A stretch of DNA of 24,077 nucleotides from Candidatus Aminicenantota bacterium (GCA_026393775.1 JAPKZM010000219.1:1-24077); one strand, 5' to 3'; positions 7,190 through 14,467 are shown, numbered from the stretch's first letter. Notes: generated by a model from the sequence alone, not told the origin. Translations and numbers: made by a program.

Positions 7190-9727
7190 ATGAATTACGT
7201 ACCTTTAAGAGTCTACTCCGTCTTCTCCCGGGGCGCCGGCGTGGTCGACCCGGCCGGGCTGGCCGATGTACTGCAGAAAGCCAACGTCCCATACCTGCCC
7301 GTGTGCGATCCCATGTCGCTGGTCGGCTGGGAGAGGTTCAAGAAGGAGGCGGACAACAACGGCCTGAAGCCGCTGCTCGGCACCGAGATCGTGCTGCCGG
7401 AAAAGGGCTCGCTGCTGCTTTTCCCGCTGTCGCAGACGGGCTATCTCTCCCTGGTCTCCTGCCTCAACCGGCGCGCCCTGCCACCCTTGCGCGAGGTGCT
7501 GGCGATCTTTTTGCCGGCGCGGCCCGACGAGGATTTCCTGCGCCGGCTGCAGAAAAAAATAGGCCCGGAAAATTTTTACCTGGGCCTGGAATGGGGGAGC
7601 GGCCAATGGCTGCGTGAATGGAGCGTGGACTTGAAAATCCCCCTGGTCTGGGCGCAGGCGCTGCGCTGGACCGGCAACGCCCAGAAGTACGCCGTGGCCC
7701 GGGCGGTTTTCCAGCATCTGCCCCTGCCCGGAACCCTGAAGAACGACGCCGGGCTGGGTGGCTGCGCCCATCCCCTTGTGGGGCTGGACGGATTGATCCC
7801 GGCCGCGGCCATCATGCGCCGCTGGGGTGAAGCCGGGCGCCAGGCCATGGCCAATACCCTGCGCCTGGCCGAGCGGGTCGGTTTCGCCTTCGCCAGCCTC
7901 GAAGAACTGTTCCCCGACGGCGGCAACGACCTGGAAATCCTGGTGCGCAAAAAACTGGAGCAGCACCGCGCCGGCCCGGCCGAGCGCGAGAGGGCCCGGC
8001 AGGAGCTCCAGGTGATCCGCAGCATCGGGGCCGCGGCCTATTTTCTCATCGCCGCAACCATTGCCGATTTCTGTCGCGGCCGGCGCATTTTTTTCAATTT
8101 GCGCGGCTCGGGCGTCTCCTCCTTCGTCCTTTTTTTACTGGGCATGTCGCGGGTCAACCCGCTGCAACACGGCCTGCTGTTCGAGCGCTTCGTCAACAGC
8201 CTGCGTCCCGACCTGCCCGACATCGACATCGACATCGATTCGTCGCGGCGCCAGGAGGTTTTTAACTGGCTGTTCGAGCGCTACCGCGGGCGGGCGGCCT
8301 TTGTCTCGAGCCACAAGTTTTTCGGCGCCCGCTCGGCCCTCTACGAAACGGCCCGCGCCTTCGGCTTGAACCCCGATGAGGCCCACGCCTTGACCAAGCC
8401 GCTCTCCATGTTCGCAACTCCGGCCGAGCTGGCCGGATACGGCCGTCCCCCTGTGGGGCTGGCCGATAAAGGCAAAGGCACCCTGTCCCCCAAGGGGACG
8501 GACGCAACCGCCCTGGCGCGCATCTACCGGGCCGCCGCCCTGCTGGACGGGGTTTTCGGGGAGCTTTCGCTGCACGTCGGCGGCGTGGTTTTCTCAAGCC
8601 AGGACATCGACCGCGCCCTGCCCCTGACCCGGTCGCCCGAGGGTTTTCCGCAGCTGCTATGGGACAAGGACACGGTCGAGCGCCTGCGCATCTTCAAGCT
8701 GGACCTGCTGGGGGTGCGCGGTTTCGAGGTCATTGCCCCCCTGGCCCTGGGCGGTTGCGCCCGTCCCCCTGTGGGGCTGAACGGAGGCGCGGACAACGAC
8801 GATGCCGTTGTCTGGCGGCTGATCCAGCAGGCGCGCACCGTGGGCTGCTTCCAGCTCGAGAGTCCGCTCTCCAGGGAAAACCTGTTGAACGCCCGCCCGG
8901 CCAGCTTGACGGAACTGGCCATCGCCGTGGCCATTATTCGCCCCGGGCCGGCCCGCTCGGGCATGAAAAAGGCCTACCTGGAGCATCAGCAACCCTGCCA
9001 TCCGCTGCTGGGGCGGCTTTTTCCCGCCAGCCGCGGCGCCCTGATCTTTGAGGAGCAGATCACCATGTTGCTGCACCGGGTCAGCGGCTGGAGCCTGGAG
9101 CAGGCGGAAATGGCGCGCAAGGAGCTCAAAAAGAAAAAAGGCGAGGCGCGGCGGGCCGATTTTTTCGCGCGGGGCTTGGGAAACGGCTGGAGCCAGGACG
9201 AACTCGAATTGTTCTGGAAGCTGGCCCTGGATTTTTCCTTGTACGCCTTCTGCCAGGCCCACAGCCTGGCCTACGCGTACGCGGCCTACCTTTCGGCTTG
9301 GCTGAAGACCCGGCAGCCGCTCAACTTTTTCTGCCGCCTGCTCAACGCCAACGGCGGCTATTACCCACTGCCGGTGTACATCGAGGAGGCCAAAAGATCG
9401 GGCTTGACCATTCTGGCTCCCGACGTCAACAGCAGCGGCCTGGGCTTCGCCCCCGCCGGGGAGAAGGCCATCCGCTGCGGCCTGCTGACAATCAAGGGTA
9501 TCGGCGCCAAGCTGGCGACGCGCGTCTTGGCCAGCCGCGGCGGCGGCTTCGGCGGCCTGGATGATTTCCTGCTCAGAACGCGCCTGGGCGAGCGCGATCT
9601 TTCGGCGCTGCTGGCGGTCTCGGCCCTCCATTCCCTGGGCCGGGACGGCTTTTCTCCCGACGAGAAGCGCTGCAACTGGCAGAAGTATCTCGGCTTCCAG
9701 CCCAGCAAGCTCAACAAACTATCGTGA
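7190..9727 (+). CDS. DnaE-family DNA polymerase III alpha-like protein, short form with in-frame palindromic inserts
   Basis: This 845-residue protein aligns by motif with the C-family polymerase core. The catalytic carboxylates are in LPDIDIDID (D344/D346/D348) and FKLDLLGVR (D505). Other core blocks are SLHVGGVV (460-467), VGCFQLES (551-558), AIIRPGP (581-587), the IFEEQ segment, the CQAHSLAYAYAAYLSAWLK segment and a helix-hairpin-helix at LLTIKGIGAKLA. The N-terminal PHP region (1-180) is present but its metal site looks lost: the usual HxH near the start reads LRVYS. The protein ends just after the HhH region, without the OB-fold and tau-binding C-terminus of replicative DnaE, so it is shorter than both DnaE and DnaE2/ImuC. 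No imuA or imuB neighbour is present. An error-prone or repair role is inference. Loops at 190-201, 416-437 and 521-532 are repeat-derived. No ribosome binding site is evident. Confidence 0.85.
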   Translation: MNYVPLRVYSVFSRGAGVVDPAGLADVLQKANVPYLPVCDPMSLVGWERFKKEADNNGLKPLLGTEIVLPEKGSLLLFPLSQTGYLSLVSCLNRRALPPLREVLAIFLPARPDEDFLRRLQKKIGPENFYLGLEWGSGQWLREWSVDLKIPLVWAQALRWTGNAQKYAVARAVFQHLPLPGTLKNDAGLGGCAHPLVGLDGLIPAAAIMRRWGEAGRQAMANTLRLAERVGFAFASLEELFPDGGNDLEILVRKKLEQHRAGPAERERARQELQVIRSIGAAAYFLIAATIADFCRGRRIFFNLRGSGVSSFVLFLLGMSRVNPLQHGLLFERFVNSLRPDLPDIDIDIDSSRRQEVFNWLFERYRGRAAFVSSHKFFGARSALYETARAFGLNPDEAHALTKPLSMFATPAELAGYGRPPVGLADKGKGTLSPKGTDATALARIYRAAALLDGVFGELSLHVGGVVFSSQDIDRALPLTRSPEGFPQLLWDKDTVERLRIFKLDLLGVRGFEVIAPLALGGCARPPVGLNGGADNDDAVVWRLIQQARTVGCFQLESPLSRENLLNARPASLTELAIAVAIIRPGPARSGMKKAYLEHQQPCHPLLGRLFPASRGALIFEEQITMLLHRVSGWSLEQAEMARKELKKKKGEARRADFFARGLGNGWSQDELELFWKLALDFSLYAFCQAHSLAYAYAAYLSAWLKTRQPLNFFCRLLNANGGYYPLPVYIEEAKRSGLTILAPDVNSSGLGFAPAGEKAIRCGLLTIKGIGAKLATRVLASRGGGFGGLDDFLLRTRLGERDLSALLAVSALHSLGRDGFSPDEKRCNWQKYLGFQPSKLNKLS
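7757..7792 (+). repeat. Protein-coding palindromic element, copy 1 (in dnaE-like gene)
   Basis: The core GCCCATCCCCTTGTGGGGCT is translated GGCAHPLVGLDG (residues 190-201). It lies between the PHP region and the polymerase core, where homologues are variable. It shares frame and sequence with copies at 8435-8467, 8750-8785 and, on the minus strand, 12383-12418. Confidence 0.75.
8435..8467 (+). repeat. Protein-coding palindromic element, copy 2 (in dnaE-like gene)
   Basis: GGCCGTCCCCCTGTGGGGCT plus GGCC (8441-8464) is translated GYGRPPVGLAD (residues 416-426). It forms a hairpin with GGCC/GGCC ends and CCCC/GGGG arms. It sits in a loop before the conserved HVGG segment. Confidence 0.75.
8477..8503 (-). 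repeat. Palindromic element, inverted copy 3 (in dnaE-like gene)
   Basis: TGTCCCCCAAGGGGACGG (8484-8501) is a perfect GTCCCC-CAA-GGGGAC hairpin. It matches the plus-strand sequence of the DUF885 copy at 12392-12410, so it lies in the opposite orientation to copy 2, about 20 bases away. It is translated in a different frame (TLSPKGTD) yet keeps the gene open. Confidence 0.65.
8750..8785 (+). repeat. Protein-coding palindromic element, copy 4 (in dnaE-like gene)
   Basis: GCCCGTCCCCCTGTGGGGCT (8758-8777) is translated GGCARPPVGLNG (residues 521-532). It is nearly identical to copies 1 and 2 and in the same reading frame. It falls in the loop between the FKLD catalytic strand and the VGCFQLES block. 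Confidence 0.75.
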
Positions 9728-9838
9728 TGCGTGAACGAACTGAAAGTGCTCCGTTATGCGTTATAAGAAAGAAAAAGAACTTTTATTTATTTCAAATGAG
9801 TGCGGTTTCTCATCACGCATTACGCATAACGCATAACG
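9727..9838. repeat. Inverted and short tandem repeats between the polymerase and glutaredoxin genes
   Basis: CGTTATGCGTTAT (9752-9764) is perfectly complementary to ATAACGCATAACG (9826-9838). ATGCGTGA (9727-9734) is complementary to TCACGCAT (9813-9820). The right side is a degenerate 7-8 nt tandem (CACGCATT, ACGCATA, ACGCATA). This fills the 186-base gap before the glutaredoxin gene and may end polymerase transcription, although no T-tract follows. Confidence 0.6.
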
Positions 9839-9855
9839 TGGTTTCCAAGCCCGGT

Positions 9856-9885
9856 TTGACTTTTCTAAGAATAGCAATTTATAAT
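9856..9885 (+). promoter_or_regulatory. Promoter of the glutaredoxin-FTR operon
   Basis: TTGACT (9856-9861), an 18-nt spacer and a perfect TATAAT (9880-9885) predict transcription from about 9892. A ribosome binding site AGGAGG (9900-9905) precedes the ATG at 9914. Confidence 0.75.
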
Positions 9886-9913
9886 TGAACGACGACGGCA
9901 GGAGGATAAACTC

Positions 9914-10198
9914 ATGAAATCTTTCAACCATGTGGCTGGCAAGGATTGCGGCCGGATCGTTTTCTACGGCCTGAGCACCTGCGTCTGGTGCAAGAAAACG
10001 CGGCTGCTGCTCGATGATCTGGGTGTGGCCTACGAATACATTTACGTCGATCTGCTGGATGGCGAGGAACAGGAACGGGCCATGGCCGAGGTGCGGCGCT
10101 GGAATCCCAACGAGTCTTTCCCCACCCTGGTCTTCAAAGACTCCTCCTGCGTCCTGGGCTTCGACGAAGCCAAGATCCGCGCTGCGATCGGATCATGA
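9914..10198 (+). CDS. Glutaredoxin-family protein
   Basis: This 94-residue single-domain protein has the thioredoxin fold of glutaredoxins. The redox motif STCVWCKK (C23-V-W-C26) is followed by the conserved FPTLVF with cis-Pro70 and a C-terminal glutathione-site-like GFDEAKIR. It has a dithiol active site and no signal peptide, so it should act in the cytoplasm. It overlaps the following FTR-type gene by four bases (ATGA), implying that the two work together. The likely scheme is that the reductase reduces this glutaredoxin-like protein, which passes electrons to target disulfides. That partnership is inferred from gene order and known ferredoxin:thioredoxin reductase chemistry. Confidence 0.88.
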   Translation: MKSFNHVAGKDCGRIVFYGLSTCVWCKKTRLLLDDLGVAYEYIYVDLLDGEEQERAMAEVRRWNPNESFPTLVFKDSSCVLGFDEAKIRAAIGS

Positions 10199-10710
10199 AA
10201 AAGGAGATCAAAATAAACGATGCGGCCATCGACGCCCTGCGGCAGAAGCTGCAGCGCGAAGGCTCGGCGTCGGGATACCACCTGAACATTGACCGCGAAT
10301 TCGTCCGGGAACTGGTCAGAAGCCTACTGGTCAACCAGCAGCGCTACGGCTACCCGGCTTGCCCCTGCCGGCTGGCAACGGGCGATAAGGCCGCCGACCT
10401 GGACATCATCTGCCCCTGCGACTATCGCGACGCTGATCTGAACGAGTTCGGTGCCTGCTTCTGCGCCCTGTACGTTGGCCAGGAGGTCATGGAAGGCAGG
10501 AAGCAGGCCGCTTCCATCCCCGAGCGCCGCCCGCCGGCAAGCGAGCGCCGCGCCGCCAGGGCCGAGATATCCGGGAACTTGCCCGTCGGCAAACTTTCCC
10601 AACCCGTCTGGCGCTGCAAGGTCTGCGGCTATCTTTGCGCCCGCGGCGAACCGCCCGATACTTGTCCGATCTGCAAGGCCAAGAAAGATAGGTTTGAGAG
10701 GTTCTTATAG
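10195..10710 (+). CDS. Ferredoxin:thioredoxin reductase catalytic subunit fused to a rubredoxin-like domain
   Basis: Residues 1-100 form the FTR catalytic-beta fold with three CxC pairs: PACPCR (C56, C58), ICPCDYRD (C73, C75) and GACFCALY (C88, C90). These ligate a 4Fe-4S cluster beside the redox disulfide. Spacing between pairs (14 and 12 residues) differs somewhat from the plant enzyme, as in other bacterial and archaeal relatives. A charged linker (about 100-137) leads to a rubredoxin-like iron knuckle pair, WRCKVCGY (C141, C144) and DTCPICKA (C157, C160). The fusion would let the rubredoxin domain deliver electrons directly to the FTR cluster. The gene is translationally coupled to glutaredoxin. 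This chemistry points to ferredoxin- or rubredoxin-based, probably anaerobic, redox metabolism. Confidence 0.88.
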   Translation: MKKEIKINDAAIDALRQKLQREGSASGYHLNIDREFVRELVRSLLVNQQRYGYPACPCRLATGDKAADLDIICPCDYRDADLNEFGACFCALYVGQEVMEGRKQAASIPERRPPASERRAARAEISGNLPVGKLSQPVWRCKVCGYLCARGEPPDTCPICKAKKDRFERFL

Positions 10711-10726
10711 AGCTCAGATAGACCTT

Positions 10727-10766
10727 GGTGGACGGCAAACGGTGTACGGTCCACCGAAGCCGGTGG
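10727..10766. terminator. Hairpins between convergent genes, possible bidirectional terminator
   Basis: GGTGGAC (10727-10733) pairs with GTCCACC (10749-10755). Overlapping this, CCACCG-AAGC-CGGTGG (10751-10766) forms a tighter hairpin, so the two structures are alternatives. They lie between convergent FTR and aminotransferase genes. No T-tract follows on either strand, so termination activity is tentative. Confidence 0.35.
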
Positions 10767-10815
10767 ATAATTTGTGCTGCCGTTAACCGTAAACCGAGTC
10801 CCGGAATGTCGCCCT

Positions 10816-12273
10816 TTACCACGGCTGGAAATCGCGGCGCAGGTTCGTTACCGGCCTCTTCCAGGTGCGATGGCTGAATTCGCCGGTTTTCGGTTCGAAA
10901 ACGTAGTCCTGCTGCCAGCGCTCATAGTTGTCCAGGACGGAGTGCACCGCTTCGGCGCTGGTGATGACCTCTGCCTCGGTCAGGGTCGGATGGAGCGAGA
11001 TGCGCACCCAGCCGGGCTTTTCCGAAAGGTCGCCGTGGTTGATCATATCGGTGATGTGCCTCGACCGCTCGCGCTCGACATGGAGCAGGATGTGGCCGTA
11101 GGTGCCGGCGCAGGAGCAGCCGCCGCGGCTCTGGATGCCAAAGCGGTCGTTGAGCAGCTGTACGATCAGGTTGTGGTGGCGATGGAGCGAATAGAAGGAT
11201 ATGATGCCCAGGCGGTGCGACTGGCCGGCTTCGAGAACCTCGATCTGGGGATGGGCACACAGTTTTTTCAGAAAAATATTTTTTAATGCTTCTTCGCGGG
11301 CGAGGATGTGCTCGCTGCCCATGTGTTCCTTGAGAAGAACAGCCAGGGCGGCGCGGATGGCCTGCAGATATCCGGGCGTGCCCCCGTCCTCGCGCACCTC
11401 GATGTCCTCATAATAATGCTGCTCGCCCCAGGGATTGGTCCACAGCACGGTGCCGCCGCCGGGATGATCGGGGACCCGGTTGTGGTAGAGCTGCTTGTTG
11501 AGCACCATGACTCCGGAGGAACCGGGGCCGCCCAGGAACTTGTGCGGGGAGAAAAAAATTGCGTCCAGGCGCTGTTGCGGATCATCGGGATGCATGTCTA
11601 TTTTCACGTAAGGGGCGGAAGCAGCGAAATCGACGAAGCAGTAGCCGTTGTGGCGGTGCATGATGGCGGCCAATTCGTGAATGGGGGTATGGATGCCGGT
11701 GACGTTCGAGCAGGCGCTGAAAGAACCGATCAGCAGCTCCCGGCGCTTGTTGGCGGCCAGGATCTCCTGCAGGTGCTCCAGGTCGGGCAGGCCGTCGTCG
11801 GCGCGGCGGATGATCTCCACGTCGCAGCAGCACTCGTTCCATGACGTCTGATTGGAATGGTGCTCCATGTGGGTGATGATGACCAGGGGTTTGGATTTTT
11901 TCCGGCAGTTCGGCTTGGGGCAAAATTTTTCCGGGACGCGCAACCCCAGGAGGCGCTGCAGCTTGTTGATCACGGCCGTCATGCCGAAGCCGGCAAAAAA
12001 AATAACGTCATTGTCGTCGGCATGGACGTGGTTCTTGATGACGTGCTGAGCTTCGTGATAAGACTCGGTCATGCGCGTGCCGCTCTCCGTGGTTTGGGTA
12101 TGGGGGTTGGCCACGAAAGGACCCAGGCGGCTGGAAATGGCCTCTTCGATGGGCTTGTAGAGCCGGCCGCTGGCCGTCCAGTCGGCGTAGATCAGGCGTT
12201 TTTTGCCGTCGGGTGAGTCGAATGTCTGGTCAATGCCGACGATCTGATCCCGGTAGGGGGTGAAATCCTTCAT
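10816..12273 (-). CDS. Class-V aminotransferase (cysteine desulfurase-like PLP enzyme)
   Basis: This 485-residue fold-type-I PLP enzyme has the class-V pattern. HMEHHSN (135-141) is the cofactor-stacking His region, VDFAASAPY (204-212) has the pyridine-binding Asp205, and FFSPHKFLGG has the Schiff-base lysine K235 after H234. A cysteine-rich SRGGCSCAG (372-380) is where desulfurases keep their catalytic Cys (C376 or C378). It is longer than IscS/SufS, with an extra C-terminal tail. No scaffold genes (iscU, sufBCD) are adjacent, so the substrate is unclear: desulfuration is possible, but other class-V reactions fit too. The ATG at 12273 has GAGG five bases upstream; the in-frame TTG one codon earlier is less likely. 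It lies 52 bases downstream of the DUF885 gene on the same strand, probably co-transcribed. Confidence 0.85.
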   Translation of the reverse strand: MKDFTPYRDQIVGIDQTFDSPDGKKRLIYADWTASGRLYKPIEEAISSRLGPFVANPHTQTTESGTRMTESYHEAQHVIKNHVHADDNDVIFFAGFGMTAVINKLQRLLGLRVPEKFCPKPNCRKKSKPLVIITHMEHHSNQTSWNECCCDVEIIRRADDGLPDLEHLQEILAANKRRELLIGSFSACSNVTGIHTPIHELAAIMHRHNGYCFVDFAASAPYVKIDMHPDDPQQRLDAIFFSPHKFLGGPGSSGVMVLNKQLYHNRVPDHPGGGTVLWTNPWGEQHYYEDIEVREDGGTPGYLQAIRAALAVLLKEHMGSEHILAREEALKNIFLKKLCAHPQIEVLEAGQSHRLGIISFYSLHRHHNLIVQLLNDRFGIQSRGGCSCAGTYGHILLHVERERSRHITDMINHGDLSEKPGWVRISLHPTLTEAEVITSAEAVHSVLDNYERWQQDYVFEPKTGEFSHRTWKRPVTNLRRDFQPW

Positions 12274-12325
12274 CAATACCTCGCAGCAAGTGTTTTATTT
12301 TATGCCAAACGCCCGCCGCAGTCAA

Positions 12326-13702
12326 TCAGCGCAGCCCCGACGGCGTGCGTGGTGTGGAGAGAATATCCGCGAAAACCTGCCATTTGGCTTCCAGTCCCCC
12401 AAGGGGACGGCCGTTGCCGTCCAGGCTCGAGTTCGCCCCCGCTGTTTTTTCAACAAAGGCGCGGATGATGTCCTGGCCGAGGTTATAGTTGATAATGTAG
12501 CTGCGATACGTGTCCCAGAAATCGATGGTCTTGGCCGCACTTTCGGGCGATGCCAAGGAAAAGCGGGCCAGCCAATCCAGCGCCTCTTCCCTGGAGATCT
12601 TGCCGTCCAGGTAACCGCGGGCGGCTTCATTTTCAGCATAGCTCAACTCGGTCAGCAATTTTTGCATCTGGGCGAGTTTTCCGGCTTTTTGCGGGTCGAT
12701 GCCGGCCAGCGGGTATAATATTTCGCTTTCGAATTTCAATTTATCCTCTCCGGGGAAAATCAGTTCAATGCCATAGTTGGCCGTCCCTTCGGCGATGAGC
12801 GACTGGGGGCTGAACAGGGGATAGACCGTGAATTCACTCCAGCCTTTTTCCCTGGCCAACTTCTGCTCGAGCAGGACGTTGTAGACATGGTGGCCCGGGT
12901 AGCCTTCGTGGGCAGCGATGCACAGCGGGGAATCGATTTGCACCGGCATGTCGGTGTTCACCTCGATGACGCTGTACGCGTTTCCCTTGTACCAGTTGTA
13001 GGCGCCCCAGGGTTTGTTTTGCACGTACTGGGCCTTGAAGCTCTCGTTTTGTGGCAGAACGATGTGGGCTAGGGTCCGGCGCCGGCATTCGGCGATGGCC
13101 GCCTCGAACACGGCCGGAAGTTTTTCAGGGGGGATGATAAACTCTTTTTTAAATGCCGCCACCCTTTCCTGAAGATTTCCCTTTCCGGGCAGAATCGTAT
13201 CCAGAACCGCGATCTTTTTTTCAAACTCCTCGCGGCCGTGAACCGGGGAGACGGCGTCATAGAATAATTGCGATTCCTGGTCAAAGGTGAATTTTTCTCC
13301 TGACAGGAGATCGATTTCTGCTTTCAGGGCGATCATTTGCTTGTTGAGGAACTCCAGCCTGAGTCTATCCAGGGCGGACAGATTTCTCCTGGCCAGCACG
13401 CCCAGCTCTTTCAAAACCGATTCTGCCCGCTTCTTGAGCCCGACAGCCTGGAAACCGCCGCGGCGGAGATCGTCTTCATTTTTTATCTTCCATTCTTCCG
13501 GCCCGTAATAAGCATCGATATAGCCGGGGGAGTAAGCACCGACAAGTAAAGCCAGCCTGACATACTCCTCGGCAACCATGTTCAGCGACAGTTTTCCCTT
13601 GGGTAGGGCGGGCCCGGCGCCCGTTAATGAGCGCAAGACAAAAATCGTGATCAGCATGTATTTAATTCCACGCCGGTTGACCGGGAATATGTGCTTGCTC
13701 AT
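12326..13702 (-). CDS. DUF885-family putative zinc metallopeptidase, exported
   Basis: This 458-residue protein carries the DUF885 signature AAHEGYPGHH (H265, E266, H271), a variant zinc-peptidase helix, with a downstream candidate third ligand E305 in LIAEGTANYG. YYGPEEWK near the N-terminus is also typical. The N-terminus (basic residues to 15, hydrophobic MLITIFVL at 16-23, then GAGPA) resembles a signal peptide, so the enzyme probably acts outside the cytoplasm. No characterised substrate can be named; relatives are treated as peptidases. Residues 429-440 (GNGRPLGGLEAK) near the C-terminus are encoded by the palindromic element also found in the dnaE-like gene. A second ATG at 13657 is possible but would remove the charged part of the signal. 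Confidence 0.83.
   Translation of the reverse strand: MSKHIFPVNRRGIKYMLITIFVLRSLTGAGPALPKGKLSLNMVAEEYVRLALLVGAYSPGYIDAYYGPEEWKIKNEDDLRRGGFQAVGLKKRAESVLKELGVLARRNLSALDRLRLEFLNKQMIALKAEIDLLSGEKFTFDQESQLFYDAVSPVHGREEFEKKIAVLDTILPGKGNLQERVAAFKKEFIIPPEKLPAVFEAAIAECRRRTLAHIVLPQNESFKAQYVQNKPWGAYNWYKGNAYSVIEVNTDMPVQIDSPLCIAAHEGYPGHHVYNVLLEQKLAREKGWSEFTVYPLFSPQSLIAEGTANYGIELIFPGEDKLKFESEILYPLAGIDPQKAGKLAQMQKLLTELSYAENEAARGYLDGKISREEALDWLARFSLASPESAAKTIDFWDTYRSYIINYNLGQDIIRAFVEKTAGANSSLDGNGRPLGGLEAKWQVFADILSTPRTPSGLR
12383..12418 (-). repeat. Protein-coding palindromic element, copy 5 (in DUF885 gene)
   Basis: On the coding strand the core GGCCGTCCCCTTGGGGGACT is translated GNGRPLGGLE, the same frame as the GYGRPPVGL and GGCARPPVGL copies in the dnaE-like gene about 4 kb away. 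GTCCCC/GGGGAC forms a perfect hairpin. Confidence 0.72.
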
Positions 13703-13814
13703 ACCGTTATTCTATTGGAAATCAGTGTAAATCTCAAACTATTTTCAGAAATTATTAAAAAAATATTACTTTAGTCCCATGGAAAAAACGCCGAAACGAT
13801 GTCATAAGCTGATT

Positions 13815-13842
13815 TTGTGCATAAGGCGCATGGCATGATAAT
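13815..13842 (+). promoter_or_regulatory. Possible promoter of the isochorismatase-fold gene
   Basis: TTGTGC (13815-13820), a 16-nt spacer and GATAAT (13837-13842) predict transcription from about 13849. That is just upstream of AAGGAG (13863-13868) and the ATG at 13874. The -35 is weak. Confidence 0.4.
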
Positions 13843-13873
13843 GGAAGATGAAAACATGCCGGAAGGAGAAATC

Positions 13874-14467
13874 ATGAAAAAAAAAGTGTTGTTGATGTTG
13901 TTGCTTATCGTTTCTCTGGCCTGGCTTTTAGCCGCCGAAACGACGAAAAGCGCTCCTGCGAAAATGAAACCGGCCCTGCTGGTGATCGATATTCAGAATG
14001 TGTATCTGCCCTACATGGATGAAAAGGATAAGGATACCGGCATGAAGATGATTAATTACTTTATCGACTTGTTCCGGTCCAACGGTTTTCCGGTGCTCCG
14101 CGTCTACCACACCGATCTTCAAGAAGGGCCGAAGCCGGACAGCGAGGCTTTCGAATTTCCCAAAACCGTCACCATCCAGCCCGATGACGCCAAGATTGTC
14201 AAGAATTATCCCAGCGCTTTCAAGAAAACGGAATTGGACAAGGTGCTGCGCGGCAAAGGCTGCAACACGCTGTTCCTGTGCGGCTTGAGCGCCGTGGGCT
14301 GCGTTCTGGCCACCTACCACGGCGCGATGGACCTCGACTACAGGGTTTTCATGCTCAAGGATGCGCTGATCAGCCACAATGCCGTCCTAACCGGTCACGT
14401 CCAGGAAATTTGCCGCACCATCGATTACCCGGTACTCAAGCTGCTGCTGGAGACTGCCCGCAACTAG
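13874..14467 (+). CDS. Exported isochorismatase-fold cysteine hydrolase
   Basis: This 197-residue protein has the cysteine-hydrolase triad of the isochorismatase/nicotinamidase superfamily: Asp39 in LLVIDIQN, Lys110 before NYPSAF, and Cys133 in CGLSAVGCVLAT after the usual cis-peptide region. The substrate cannot be told from sequence; family members hydrolyse isochorismate, nicotinamide, N-carbamoyl compounds or peroxyureidoacrylate. A clear signal peptide (MKKKVLLMLLLIVSLAWLLAA) precedes the domain, which is unusual because most relatives are cytoplasmic. The ATG at 13874 is chosen over upstream in-frame starts (13817 on) because AAGGAG sits at ideal spacing and the signal peptide begins there. 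It is transcribed divergently from the DUF885 gene, with about 170 bases between them. Confidence 0.85.
   Translation: MKKKVLLMLLLIVSLAWLLAAETTKSAPAKMKPALLVIDIQNVYLPYMDEKDKDTGMKMINYFIDLFRSNGFPVLRVYHTDLQEGPKPDSEAFEFPKTVTIQPDDAKIVKNYPSAFKKTELDKVLRGKGCNTLFLCGLSAVGCVLATYHGAMDLDYRVFMLKDALISHNAVLTGHVQEICRTIDYPVLKLLLETARN

Noticed and set aside
8657..9631. Long minus-strand open frame (324 codons) inside the polymerase gene, with others at 7205-7966 and 8135-8575
   Set aside because: These mirror the high-GC third positions of the dnaE-like gene. They are low-complexity and rich in Q/A/G/R, with no domain or ribosome binding site.
7190..9727. Assignment as DnaE2/ImuC of an SOS mutasome
   Set aside because: No imuA, imuB or LexA-box-like site is seen, the protein is shorter than DnaE2 and the PHP start differs.
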